This document shows positions 17,216 through 26,045 of a stretch of 64,000 bases of DNA, piece after piece. The notes beneath the pieces are model-generated. The model made no database searches and was not told where the DNA came from. It was given only the letters and a program-made list of their open reading frames with translations. The first letter of the stretch is position 1. Each line of letters begins with the position of its first letter. Where the stretch lies: positions 124,001 to 188,000 of the forward strand of contig CAWIBU010000001.1 of assembly GCA_963834445.1 (NCBI GenBank), in the 5' to 3' direction. The translations under genes and the position numbers were made by a program. The stretch comes from PALSA-350 sp963834445 (GTDB lineage: Bacteria; Acidobacteriota; Terriglobia; Terriglobales; Acidobacteriaceae).

Positions 17216-17258
17216 GGTATCAAGCCCGGCCTCCGGGTGGCGAAGGCCGGGCCTGGCT

Positions 17259-18296
17259 TTAAACGCGGGGTACGTCGGCGAGACGATTCATGTTCTGGAA
17301 AGGAATCATCCAACCGGGATACTCGGGCGGCAGGGCGCTGACCTCGTCGAGCTGCTTGAGTTCATCGGCCGTCAGCTTGATGTCAACCGCGGAAAGATTT
17401 TGCTGCAGTTGATCGATACGTTTGGCCCCGATGATGACGGAGGTGACAAAGGGTTTGGCAAGAATCCAGGCCAGTGCGATGGAAGCGACACTGGTGTTAT
17501 GCGCCTGGGCGATGGGTCTGAGGACATCGAGGATGCGCCAGGTGCGCTCCTTATCGACGATGGGGAAATCGAATGCTGAGCGTCTTGAGTCTTCTGGCTT
17601 TTGATTTTCGCGGGAGAACTTGCCGGAAAGCAGGCCGCCGGCGAGAGGGCTCCAGACCAGCAGGCCGGTGCGCTGATCCTGCAACAAGGGCACGATCTCA
17701 CGCTCCAGATCGCGGCCGGCGATGGAGTAGTACGCCTGCAGCGAATCGAGTTCGGCCAGATTTTTGACTGCGGAAATGCCGTTGGCTTTCATGATCTGCC
17801 AGGCATACCAGTTGGAACAGCCGATGTAGCGAACCTTGCCGTGGGCAACCAGCGTATCGAGCGCACGCATGGTTTCTTCGATGGGCGTGACCGAATCGGC
17901 GGCGTGGATCTGGTAGAGGTCGATATAGTCGGTCCGGAGGCGCTTGAGCGAGGCCTCGACCGCGTCCATGATGTGGCCGCGCGAGGCGCCGACGTCGTTG
18001 CGGCCGGGGCCGGTGCGGCCATAGGCTTTGGTCGCGATGACGATATCTTTGCGGGCAATTCCGAGGTTGGCGATTGCCTGGGCGAGAACTTTCTCGGATT
18101 CGCCGTTGGTGTAGACATCCGCCGTATCCACAAAGTTGATACCCGCGTCGAGCGATTGGCGGACGAGTTGATCGGCAAGATTCTGCTCGACCCCGGCAAT
18201 TGGTTTCCACATGCCCTCGCCGGTCGCGAAGGTCATGGTGCCGAGGCATAGCTCTGAGACGAGGAGGCCGGTGTGGCCGAGTGTGTTGAATTTCAT
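17259..18296 (-). CDS. Aldo/keto reductase
   Basis: This is an NADPH-dependent (beta/alpha)8 reductase of the AKR superfamily: FNTLGHTGLLVSELCLGTMT, catalytic Asp and Tyr in INFVDTADVYTNGESE, catalytic Lys in IVIATKAYG, His in YQIHAADSVTP, and C-terminal coenzyme-binding SVIIGAKRIDQL. The substrate is unknown. ATG 18296 is used because AAGG lies 5 bases upstream; the frame opens 6 bp earlier. It lies 78 bp after the SDR gene in a same-strand run. Confidence 0.92.
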   Translation of the reverse strand: MKFNTLGHTGLLVSELCLGTMTFATGEGMWKPIAGVEQNLADQLVRQSLDAGINFVDTADVYTNGESEKVLAQAIANLGIARKDIVIATKAYGRTGPGRNDVGASRGHIMDAVEASLKRLRTDYIDLYQIHAADSVTPIEETMRALDTLVAHGKVRYIGCSNWYAWQIMKANGISAVKNLAELDSLQAYYSIAGRDLEREIVPLLQDQRTGLLVWSPLAGGLLSGKFSRENQKPEDSRRSAFDFPIVDKERTWRILDVLRPIAQAHNTSVASIALAWILAKPFVTSVIIGAKRIDQLQQNLSAVDIKLTADELKQLDEVSALPPEYPGWMIPFQNMNRLADVPRV

Positions 18297-18374
18297 GTGC
18301 ACCTTTTTGAATCGAGATTAACGAGACCCTACATCGGTTTAGATGCCGGCCGGGGCATCACGATTCTGGAACCG

Positions 18375-19151
18375 TTACCGCGCCGTCCAGCCGCCGTCAA
18401 TGATCAGGGTGTGCCCGGTGATGAGCGAGGCTGCCGGCGAAGCGAGAAAGACCACGGCGCCGGCCACTTCGATGGGCTCACCGATGCGGTGCAGGGCGGC
18501 GATGCGTTCGATGACGTCCTGGCGAAATGCCGGGTCGGCGAGCGCGGGCTGCGTTCCCGGAGTGTGGATGAAAGTAGGCGCAACCGCGTTCACGTTGATG
18601 TTGTATTTGCCCCACTCGACGGCCAGACATTTCGTCAGGTGGACGATACCCGCTTTGGTCATGCAGTAGACCGACTCGGTGGGCAGAGCGGCGAACGCGG
18701 CCTGTGAACTCATGTTGATAATGCAGCCGCTCTTCTGCTCAATCATGACGCGGCCGGCGGCCTGGCAGGCGAAAAACGTTCCTTTCAGATTGATGGCGAC
18801 GGTGCGATCGAAGTCTTCTTCGGTGTAGTTTTCCGCCAGGTTGTCGGGCGCGATGCCGGCGTTGTTGACGAGGATGTCGAGCCGGCCGAAGTGTTGCACG
18901 GTGTGAGCGATGGCCTGGCGGATCTGATCGGGGCTCGACATATCCATTTGCAGCGCTAAGGGCCGGTGTCCGCGGGCAGCGATCTCGGCCATTAAGCCAC
19001 TGTCACTGTTTAAATCGCGCAGGCCGAGGGCGACCTCGGCGCCGGCTTCGGTGAGGGCGAGTGCGATCGCCCGGCCCAGACCACGGGCGGCGGCGGTGAC
19101 CAGGGCTATCTTGCCTGGTAAATCGAATCTTGGCAGAGCGTCTGCAGCCAT
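18375..19151 (-). CDS. Short-chain dehydrogenase/reductase
   Basis: This classical SDR has a nucleotide-binding motif TAAARGLGRAIA (Thr-Ala-Ala-Ala in place of TGxxxGIG), DILVNNAGIA, catalytic Ser in CIINMSSQAAF and the Tyr-x3-Lys pair in VYCMTKAGIVHL, ending ASLITGHTLIIDGGWTAR. It is an NAD(P)-linked oxidoreductase with unknown substrate. ATG 19151 shares one base with the stop of the methyltransferase (TGATG), so it is translationally coupled; the longer frame to 19193 overlaps that gene and is not needed. Confidence 0.92.
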   Translation of the reverse strand: MAADALPRFDLPGKIALVTAAARGLGRAIALALTEAGAEVALGLRDLNSDSGLMAEIAARGHRPLALQMDMSSPDQIRQAIAHTVQHFGRLDILVNNAGIAPDNLAENYTEEDFDRTVAINLKGTFFACQAAGRVMIEQKSGCIINMSSQAAFAALPTESVYCMTKAGIVHLTKCLAVEWGKYNINVNAVAPTFIHTPGTQPALADPAFRQDVIERIAALHRIGEPIEVAGAVVFLASPAASLITGHTLIIDGGWTAR

Positions 19152-19759
19152 CAGGAGATCCTTCGCTTTCTCAATACCCAGGTGGTCATACAACGATAGT
19201 CCTGCACTACGGTGGTCTTCAACGGGTCGACCAGCACGGCATTCATCTCATCGCCGAGGCGCAGGAGCATTTGCTCGTCCACCAGGAACCACTCGGAGCC
19301 GTCGCCTACCAGGAAGATGTTGCCGCGCAGCCGTTGAAAGTCCATGCCGATTCTTGAGCCCAGGCGGCAAAACAACATGCCGCCCGGCTTGAGCACGCGC
19401 CATAGTTCTGCGAGCATGGCGCGAAAATGACGGTCGTCGCGGGCGAAGTGAAGCACCGAATTGCAGATGACCACATCGGCAAAGCCGTGGGGAAACGGCA
19501 TCCGCTCGATCGGGCCTACCTGGAAATTTTCCGCGGGCAAGCCGGTCTGCAGTGACTCTGATAATTGGCGGACGTGGGCGACGCCGTCGGGGTCGCCATC
19601 GAGAGCAAAGACTTCGCAACCTTCGCGCAGCAGATAGACCAGGTTGCGCCCGTAGCCGCAACCCGCATCCAAAATGCGCATGCCGGGCGCGATGTTGCCG
19701 CGCAGGATTTGATCGAATACGTAGATATCGATCTGTCCGAATTGCTCCTGAATGTTCAC
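19151..19759 (-). CDS. Class I SAM-dependent methyltransferase
   Basis: Motif I is MRILDAGCGYGRNLVYLL, motif II is the acidic FALDGDPDGV, and motif III-like VVICNSVLHFARDDRHFRAML and LWRVLKPGGMLFC complete a Methyltransf_11-type domain. The substrate is unknown. GTG 19759 overlaps the MFS stop by 4 bp (GTGA). A longer frame reaching 20110 is out-of-frame MFS sequence and not coding. The overlap chain MFS-methyltransferase-SDR points to a shared pathway such as export and modification of a small molecule. Confidence 0.88.
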   Translation of the reverse strand: MNIQEQFGQIDIYVFDQILRGNIAPGMRILDAGCGYGRNLVYLLREGCEVFALDGDPDGVAHVRQLSESLQTGLPAENFQVGPIERMPFPHGFADVVICNSVLHFARDDRHFRAMLAELWRVLKPGGMLFCRLGSRIGMDFQRLRGNIFLVGDGSEWFLVDEQMLLRLGDEMNAVLVDPLKTTVVQDYRCMTTWVLRKRRIS

Positions 19760-21210
19760 TCGGAATGGGCAACTTTCTGTTGACTCACACTGCTGCCGTC
19801 TCCGCTTTTGAGGCGGCTGAAGACGAGGGTGGACACGATGGTGAAGGCGCCCAGGACAAGCAGGGCCTGATGGATTCCGTGAATCATTTCTGCGCGGTTG
19901 GTGTGTACCCTGGCGGGGATAAAGAAGGCGGTTGCCAAGCCCGCCGACGCTACGCCAAAGCTGATGGACATTTGCTGCATGGTGCTGGCGATAGAGCTGG
20001 CGCTGCTGGTCTGTTCTTCGCGGATGTCGGCATAGGTGAGCGTGTTCATGCTGGTGTACTGCAACGAACTGAACATGCCGTAGCAGAAGGCCAGCAGCAC
20101 AATGACCCACACTGGTGTGCGCAGCCCGATGGTTGCGAACAGCAGCAGGAAGAGGCCGAGGATGATGGTGTTGGAGATGAGGACACCGCGAAAGCCGACC
20201 CGGGCGAGGATCTTGGGCATGAGGAACTTGGTGCTCATGGCGGCGAGCGCCTGGGGCATGATGAGCAGCCCGGACTGGATGGCGGTGAAGCCCAGGCCGA
20301 CCTGGTAGAGCAGGGGCAAGAGAAACGGTACGCCGCCAATGCCCAGACGGGTAAAGAAACTGCCGCTGACCGCCGCGCGGAAGGTGCGAATACGAAATAG
20401 GTTCAGTTGCAGCAATGGATACAAGATGCCTTTGGCATGGAGCAGATAACCAGCGAGCAGGGTAAGAGAAATGACCAACAGGCCGGTCATCTCGCGGGCG
20501 CTGAGCGCGTGCTCGCCGAAGATTTCAAGCACATAGGACAACAAGGCGACGCCGGAACCGAACAGGATGAGCCCCACCAGGTCGAGCGGGTGGGTATGCT
20601 CTTCACGATAGTCGGGCAGGTGCAGATAAACCATGATCAGGCCGATGAGGCCGATGGGGATATTGACGAAGAAGATGAATCGCCAATGGAAGTAGCCGAC
20701 GATGAGGCCGCCGGCGATGGGCCCCAGCATGGGGCCGACCAGGCCAGGGATGGCGACAAACGTCATGGCGCGGATGAGTTCGGATTTCGCGAAGGTGCGC
20801 ACCAGGGTGAGCCGGCCCACGGGGACCATCATGGCACCGCCACAGCCCTGGAGAATGCGGCAGGCGACGAGCAGATGAATATTGCTCGAGATGCCGCACA
20901 GGAACGATCCCAGGGTGAAGATGCCGATGGCGGAAGCGAAGACCCTGCGGGTTCCGAAGCGGTCTGCCATCCAACCGCTGATGGGGATGAAGACGGCGAG
21001 GCTGAGGGTGTAGCTGGCGAGAACGGACTTCATGCTCAGGGGCGCCACGTGCAAAGCGGCCGAGATGGCCGGCACGGCGGTGTTGAGGATGGTGGTGTCG
21101 AGCGACTCCATGAAGAACGCCACCGCGACCAGCCAGGGCAGCAAATGCTTGCTGGCAGCGGCCGGCGAAGGGGTGGGCGGAGTGGCGATGGGGGTGTTGG
21201 TGGGGGGCAT
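19756..21210 (-). CDS. MFS drug-efflux transporter, DHA2 family (EmrB/QacA type)
   Basis: This 484-residue, 14-helix transporter has the DHA2 motif in TM1 (FFMESLDTTILNTAVPAIS), motif A in SGWMADRFGTRRVF, and motif C in IPGLVGPMLGPIAGG. It is a proton-driven exporter in the inner membrane. It is first in a same-strand chain with overlapping starts (methyltransferase, SDR), so the operon may make or detoxify a compound that this pump exports. Confidence 0.93.
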   Translation of the reverse strand: MPPTNTPIATPPTPSPAAASKHLLPWLVAVAFFMESLDTTILNTAVPAISAALHVAPLSMKSVLASYTLSLAVFIPISGWMADRFGTRRVFASAIGIFTLGSFLCGISSNIHLLVACRILQGCGGAMMVPVGRLTLVRTFAKSELIRAMTFVAIPGLVGPMLGPIAGGLIVGYFHWRFIFFVNIPIGLIGLIMVYLHLPDYREEHTHPLDLVGLILFGSGVALLSYVLEIFGEHALSAREMTGLLVISLTLLAGYLLHAKGILYPLLQLNLFRIRTFRAAVSGSFFTRLGIGGVPFLLPLLYQVGLGFTAIQSGLLIMPQALAAMSTKFLMPKILARVGFRGVLISNTIILGLFLLLFATIGLRTPVWVIVLLAFCYGMFSSLQYTSMNTLTYADIREEQTSSASSIASTMQQMSISFGVASAGLATAFFIPARVHTNRAEMIHGIHQALLVLGAFTIVSTLVFSRLKSGDGSSVSQQKVAHSE

Positions 21211-21534
21211 ACGCGGGACGCGCTATAACTACTTTACTAAAGTCGGGGGGAACGGCTTTTTTCGCCCATCCCGGGTGGCCGGGACAGTGACGGAGCAATC
21301 CTCCCGGAATTTCGTTCTGGGCTAGTTTCAGCCGTCCCTGCGGGACTGGGGCTGTTTTTGACCTGGACCACCTATCCTATCCAGCAAGCTTGCTGGGCGC
21401 CGGTCTGGCGCGGTTCGCTCTGCGAGCCCTGGTCGTTCGCTCCGGGTGCAGTGGGTAACACTCTTGTTACTTTCCTCGAACCTTTTCAGTGATTGTTTAT
21501 CGCTTGAATTTGCGTCATTGTTGTATTCGACAGC
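21211..21534. other. Divergent intergenic region with dispersed repeats
   Basis: No gene was found. A repeat unit lies at 21308-21352 (GGAATTTCGTTCTGGGC followed by CAGCCGTCCCTGCGGGACTG). A perfect 16-bp palindrome, CCAGCAAGCTTGCTGG, lies at 21381-21396. Promoters of the MFS operon (reverse) and the lysozyme-like gene (forward) must also lie here, but none is clear by eye. Confidence 0.5.
21308..21352 (+). repeat. Dispersed repeat with GTCCCTGCGGGACTG core
   Basis: The unit reads GGAATTTCGTTCTGGGC, then TTTCAGCCGTCCCTGCGGGA. A close relative lies at about 34190-34240 (GGGATTTCATCCTGGGC ... CAGACGTCCCTGG), a shorter one at 34135-34158, and an inverted one inside the CTAG element at 52662-52692. 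All are intergenic. Confidence 0.65.
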
Positions 21535-22575
21535 ATGACAGTTGCACGACAGCGCGTTTTGGTGCCAGCCATGCTTCTGGCAATGGCCAGCGCGGCCGTG
21601 GGACAAAGTGCGCTGCCGACAGGCCCGGTGTTGAGCGTGCAATCGCTGGCGTTGCCCGCGTCCGCTTCCGGCAACACACCGCTGCAGGGCGAGGCGCCGC
21701 AATTACTGCTGGATTTCAAGGATTCCGACATCAAGTTCCATCTGCGCACGCTGATGGATATCCTGCGCGACCATAAGCACGAAGGATGGGTGCTGGCAGC
21801 CTACCCCGACCCCAACACAGGCCGGCCGCTCATTGGGGCGGGTTTCAGTCTGGATGTGGAGGCGGTTGTGCACCCGCAGCGCGATCCTTTGAACCCAAAT
21901 GAGTTTGTTGAGCCTTCGTCGGCCCAGCTTTGGCAGGCAGCCGGGCTGGCGCCGGAGCGGTTGCAGCAGATCCTCGATCAGTACAACCACAATTTGGCAG
22001 TGTGGTCGAAGAAGACCTATCACCGCAAGATTGTTCGGCAAACGCTGACGCCGCAGCTCAGCGAAGAGGAGGCCACGGCGCTGTTGCGCATCTCTGCCAT
22101 CCAGGCCGTCGTCAACGCCAGGGCGTACTGCCGTGATTTCGACCGGCTGAGCGCATCGCAGCAGATGGCTTTGAGCCAGCTGGTGTTCCAAATGGGTATC
22201 AATCTCGAAGAATTTGTCGAGTTTCTCGGCGTGCTGAACGACCAGGACGGCTCCCGCGAACTGCCGAGACTGGATGGTTATCTGGAAACCAGTTCGGAGC
22301 ACTGGCGGAGCGTACAAGGAGCTCTGATAGACAGCCAATGGGCGCGGCGCTACACCGTGCGCGCCTCTGCAGTCATCGCCATGTTCGACCCCAGGTACAG
22401 CGAAGAACCCAATGTGGCCGAACAACGGGTGGCTGATGTGCTTCGTCCGGCGGTAGAAATTCGTCCCAGGAGCCGGGGGAAAGCGACTCTACGGGTCGCC
22501 AGTTACAGCAAACGTTCTGGCCGCGCGCGAGGCAAACGAAGCCACAGTGCGCAGGCCAGGAAGAAACTTACCTAA
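21535..22575 (+). CDS. Secreted lysozyme-like (GH24-fold) protein, divergent
   Basis: A signal peptide (MLLAMASAAVGQS) is followed by HLRTLMDILRDHKHEGWVLA and YPDPNTGRPLIGAGFSLD. The spacing of Glu83 and Asp92 equals that of the T4 lysozyme Glu11 and Asp20 pair, and LIGAGFSL stands where TIGIGH-like sequence is expected, with the Thr lost. Later AQLVFQMG-like and ALIDSQWARRYTVRA segments match the conserved C-terminal helices of phage-type lysozymes. It may cleave or bind peptidoglycan. The basic C-terminal tail (RSRGKATLRV ... AQARKKL) is unusual and could bind the wall or nucleic acid. The family call is by motif spacing only. Confidence 0.6.
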   Translation: MTVARQRVLVPAMLLAMASAAVGQSALPTGPVLSVQSLALPASASGNTPLQGEAPQLLLDFKDSDIKFHLRTLMDILRDHKHEGWVLAAYPDPNTGRPLIGAGFSLDVEAVVHPQRDPLNPNEFVEPSSAQLWQAAGLAPERLQQILDQYNHNLAVWSKKTYHRKIVRQTLTPQLSEEEATALLRISAIQAVVNARAYCRDFDRLSASQQMALSQLVFQMGINLEEFVEFLGVLNDQDGSRELPRLDGYLETSSEHWRSVQGALIDSQWARRYTVRASAVIAMFDPRYSEEPNVAEQRVADVLRPAVEIRPRSRGKATLRVASYSKRSGRARGKRSHSAQARKKLT

Positions 22576-22587
22576 GCTAACCAGACG

Positions 22588-24882
22588 TCACTGCGGCAGG
22601 CCGATACGGCGCTTGAGAGCCACCATGCGCGGGTCGGTTCTGAGGCTGTCGAGACGAGAGTCTGTGGGCAGATAAACGACCAGGAAGTAAGACCGTTGCT
22701 GATAGGCCCGGTCAAGCAACGCGAACACCTGATCCTTGTCTCCCAACCCCGCATAAATGATGGCCAGACTGTAGGGCGCCACCCAGTCGTGCGTTGCCTG
22801 TTGGTGAAGATGATCGAGGACCTTTTCCGCTTCGATTTTGTTGCCTGCCAAGGCGTAAGCGTGCCCCAACCCTGACCAGATTTCGCTGTTGTCGGGGTCG
22901 AGAGCCTGGGCCCGTTGAAACTCAGCAATTGCCTCGGGTAGCCTGCCCTTTGCTTCATAGGCGCGGCCCAGATAGCAATGATCGAACCAGAAGTTGGGGT
23001 CGAGCTCGATGGCACTGTGCAGTTGCTCGATGGCCGGATCAAATTGCTGGGTAAAGACCAGCACCGACCCCACAAACAGGTTCGCGATGGAGGAGAGCGG
23101 GGCGACCTGTTGCGCCCGCCTGGCTTCGGCCAATGCCTCCGCGCCTCGCCCCATCGGCGCGAGAAACCAGGAGTAGTATCCATGAGCTTCTGCATCGTTG
23201 GGATTGAGTACGATGGCGCGTTTGAATTCGCGCTCCGCAGCCGCCCAGTTCCACTGATACCAATGGTTCTGGATGGCGAGGGCCAGGTGAGCGTCGGCAT
23301 CTGAGTCATCGAGGGCCAAGGCCTTCTCGGCCGCCTGCCTGGCCCTGGGCCCGGCTTCGGCCGGGCTCATGTACCAATCGTCCTGATTGATGTAGTTGTA
23401 AGCCAGGCCGTTGTAGGCCAAGCCATAGTTGGGATCGATGGCGATCGCCTGGTTGAAATAGTCGATGCCCTTTTCAAGGCCGTCTTTGGTGAGTTTGTTG
23501 GTGTAAAACTTGCCCTTGAGATAGAGCTGATAGGCTTCGGGATTGCCGGTGGATCCGCGGGTTAGCTTTTGCTGGTTCGCTGCCGAAGAAGGCTCGCCCA
23601 GGCGTTGCGCTACCTCGCGGGCAATGTCACTCTGTACGGCCAGCATATCGCCCATCTTGCGCTGGTACTGCTCGCCCCACAATTCTTTGCCGTTGCGCAC
23701 ATCGTCTAACTCGACAGCCACCGTCAGCGCGTCACCTCTCTCCGTGACGCTGCCTGTGAGCACGGACTGCACGCCCAACTCATCGCCAATTTTTTGCGCA
23801 TCGACGGGCTTGCCCTTGTAATGCATCGCGACACTATGAGGGATAACTTTCACATCGGGTAGGCGGGCCAGGCTGTTGCTGACGCTTTCGGTGATGCCGT
23901 CGGAAATGTAGTCTGCGTCGGGATTGTTGCTGTGGTTTTCGAGCGGTAGAACAGCGATGGAATCAATGCGGTCTTTGCCGAATCCCTTCCAGAAAAAGGC
24001 GGCGGCGGCCAACGCGGCGAGGAGCACGCCCGCGACGATGGCCAAAGCGATGGTGCGCCGTCTGCCCCGGGGAATGCCGCGGGTGGAGGCTGTTTCCAGC
24101 GCGAGGCGCAGATCGGTTGCCGACTGGAAGCGTGCGTCGGGAGACTTTGCCAGGCATTTACGCACAATCGACTGCAAGGCGGGCGGCGCGGTCAGCGGCT
24201 CCGGCTCTTTGTAGACGATGGCGCCGATGATGGCCGCCGCGGAAGCTCCGGAGAAGGCGCGCCGGCCAGCGAGCATTTCGTGCAGCACGGCGCCGAAAGA
24301 GAAAATGTCAGACCGGGTGTCGGCATGCTTGCCCTCGGCCTGCTCGGGCGACATATAGGAAGGCGTTCCCATGATGGTGCCGGCCTGGGTGGTGAGGCCC
24401 ACGGTTTTGGTTTCTTCGACGGAACTGCTGCTGCTGTCTTGCTTGGCCAGACCAAAATCCAATAGCTTGACCACGCCGCTGGTGGAGGCGAGGATATTCG
24501 CCGGCTTCAGGTCGCGATGAATGATTCCCTTGGCATGCGCCGCTTCGAGCGCCGAGGCAATTTGCGTGGCCAGGAGCAGGGCTTCGGCCGGCGGCAGGGC
24601 CTGGGGATGTTCTGAAGAGACAATCGGCGCGCCGTCGATGCATTCCATGACCAGGTAATTGGGACCAATGTCGTAAATCTGGCAGATGTTGGGATGATTC
24701 AGGGCGGCGATCGCCTTGGCTTCTCGCTCGAAACGCTCACTGAACTGGGCGTCGGAGAATTTGATGGCGACATCGCGATTGAGACGTGAGTCGCGAGCCC
24801 GGTAAACCGCGCCCATTCCCCCAGCGCCCAGGAAGGCGAGGATTTCGTAGGGCCCGAGTTGGTCACCAGGGGAAAGCGGCAT
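22588..24882 (-). CDS. Ser/Thr protein kinase with C-terminal TPR sensor region
   Basis: The Hanks-type kinase domain (about 10-270) is complete: glycine loop GAGGMGAVY, Lys41 in DVAIKF, catalytic HRDLKPAN (122-129), DFG (142-144) and activation-segment GTPSYMSPEQ. One membrane segment follows (TIALAIVAGVLLAALAAAAFF, about 290-310), then a TolB/adenylate-cyclase-associated beta domain (IAVLPLENHSNNPDADYISD) and about eight TPRs. At 764 residues this is the standard large acidobacterial PknB-TPR layout. Its stop is 12 bp from the convergent lysozyme-like gene. The target is unknown. Confidence 0.93.
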   Translation of the reverse strand: MPLSPGDQLGPYEILAFLGAGGMGAVYRARDSRLNRDVAIKFSDAQFSERFEREAKAIAALNHPNICQIYDIGPNYLVMECIDGAPIVSSEHPQALPPAEALLLATQIASALEAAHAKGIIHRDLKPANILASTSGVVKLLDFGLAKQDSSSSSVEETKTVGLTTQAGTIMGTPSYMSPEQAEGKHADTRSDIFSFGAVLHEMLAGRRAFSGASAAAIIGAIVYKEPEPLTAPPALQSIVRKCLAKSPDARFQSATDLRLALETASTRGIPRGRRRTIALAIVAGVLLAALAAAAFFWKGFGKDRIDSIAVLPLENHSNNPDADYISDGITESVSNSLARLPDVKVIPHSVAMHYKGKPVDAQKIGDELGVQSVLTGSVTERGDALTVAVELDDVRNGKELWGEQYQRKMGDMLAVQSDIAREVAQRLGEPSSAANQQKLTRGSTGNPEAYQLYLKGKFYTNKLTKDGLEKGIDYFNQAIAIDPNYGLAYNGLAYNYINQDDWYMSPAEAGPRARQAAEKALALDDSDADAHLALAIQNHWYQWNWAAAEREFKRAIVLNPNDAEAHGYYSWFLAPMGRGAEALAEARRAQQVAPLSSIANLFVGSVLVFTQQFDPAIEQLHSAIELDPNFWFDHCYLGRAYEAKGRLPEAIAEFQRAQALDPDNSEIWSGLGHAYALAGNKIEAEKVLDHLHQQATHDWVAPYSLAIIYAGLGDKDQVFALLDRAYQQRSYFLVVYLPTDSRLDSLRTDPRMVALKRRIGLPQ

Positions 24883-24982
24883 AGGGGAACAGGGGCCAGT
24901 TTAGTGCATCCACGGCTCGACGCGGCAAAACATACGGGCGCGGCATCTACAATACCGGAATAAGAATTGCGGGAGACTTGCG

Positions 24983-25951
24983 ATGCAGCGGATCAAACTG
25001 GGTAAATCTGATTTGGAAGTGCCCGTGCTTTGCCTGGGTGGAAATGTCTATGGGTGGACGCTCGAGGAAGCAGACTCTTTTCGCCAGCTGGACCAGGCGT
25101 TAGAGGCTGGTCTGAACTTTATCGACACCGCGGATGTCTACTCGCGCTGGGCGCCGGGCCACCAGGGCGGCGAGTCGGAGGCGATTCTGGGAAAGTGGTT
25201 GGCCAAGGGCAACAAGCGGAGCAACGTAATCGTCGCCACCAAGCTGGGCATCGAGATGGGCGAAGGCAAGAAGGGCCTGAAGCCGGCGTACATCGCGCAG
25301 GCAGTCGAAGACTCGCTGCGCCGCCTGCAGACCGATTACATCGACCTCTACCAGGCTCACAAGGACGACGAAGAAACACCGCTCGAAGAAACGCTGAGCG
25401 CTTTCGACAAGCTGGTACGGCAAGGCAAAGTGCGGCATATCGGGGCTTCCAACTACAGTGGCCCGCGGCTCGAGAAAGCGCTCCAGACCAGCAAGGATAA
25501 TGGGCTGGTGAGCTACGTCTCGCTGCAGCCGCAGTACAACCTGGTGGCGCGGGAGGACTTTGAAACCAACCTGCTGCCGGTGGTGCAGGAGCATACGCTG
25601 GGGGTGATTCCCTACTACTCGCTGGCCGCTGGTTTTCTTACCGGCAAGTATCGCAGCAAACAGGATGCGGAAGGCAAAGCACGCGGCGGGTCGGTGAGCA
25701 AATACCTGAACGACTGGGGATTCAGCGTGCTGCGGGCACTGGACGAAGTGGCTAAGGAACACCACGCCACGCCCGGGCAGGTAGCGCTGGCGTGGCTGAT
25801 GGTGCAGCCGGGCGTCACGGCTCCCATTGTCAGCGCCACCAGCGAGCAACATCTGATGGACATTGTTGCGGCCAGCAGATTGAAGCTGGATCACACTTCG
25901 CTCAAGAGGCTGAACGCCGTGAGCGGCGCCGCTGCCACGACGAAAGCTTAA
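24983..25951 (+). CDS. Aldo/keto reductase
   Basis: This AKR superfamily enzyme has LGKSDLEVPVLCLGGNVYGW, catalytic Asp and Tyr in FIDTADVYSRW, Lys in VIVATKLGIEMG, His in YQAHKDDEETP, and C-terminal PIVSATSEQHLMDI. It is 322 residues and distinct from the AKR at 17.3 kb. ATG 24983 has GGGAGA upstream. It stands alone between divergent and same-strand neighbours; substrate unknown. Confidence 0.92.
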   Translation: MQRIKLGKSDLEVPVLCLGGNVYGWTLEEADSFRQLDQALEAGLNFIDTADVYSRWAPGHQGGESEAILGKWLAKGNKRSNVIVATKLGIEMGEGKKGLKPAYIAQAVEDSLRRLQTDYIDLYQAHKDDEETPLEETLSAFDKLVRQGKVRHIGASNYSGPRLEKALQTSKDNGLVSYVSLQPQYNLVAREDFETNLLPVVQEHTLGVIPYYSLAAGFLTGKYRSKQDAEGKARGGSVSKYLNDWGFSVLRALDEVAKEHHATPGQVALAWLMVQPGVTAPIVSATSEQHLMDIVAASRLKLDHTSLKRLNAVSGAAATTKA

Positions 25952-26045
25952 ACTTTTTGTTGAACTACCGGGGGCAACGCGGCACGGCGAAATGGCTTGC
26001 CCTCACCAGCAGCCTGCTGTAGTCTCCAGCTACCTTTCTGCCTCC

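Noticed and set aside
19760..20110. N-terminal extension of the methyltransferase frame
   Set aside because: This part overlaps the MFS gene out of frame and is low-complexity; GTG 19759 overlapping the MFS stop is the natural start.
20407..21228. 273-codon forward frame, very Glu/Gln/Gly rich
   Set aside because: Antisense of the MFS pump; composition is an artefact of codon bias on the opposite strand.
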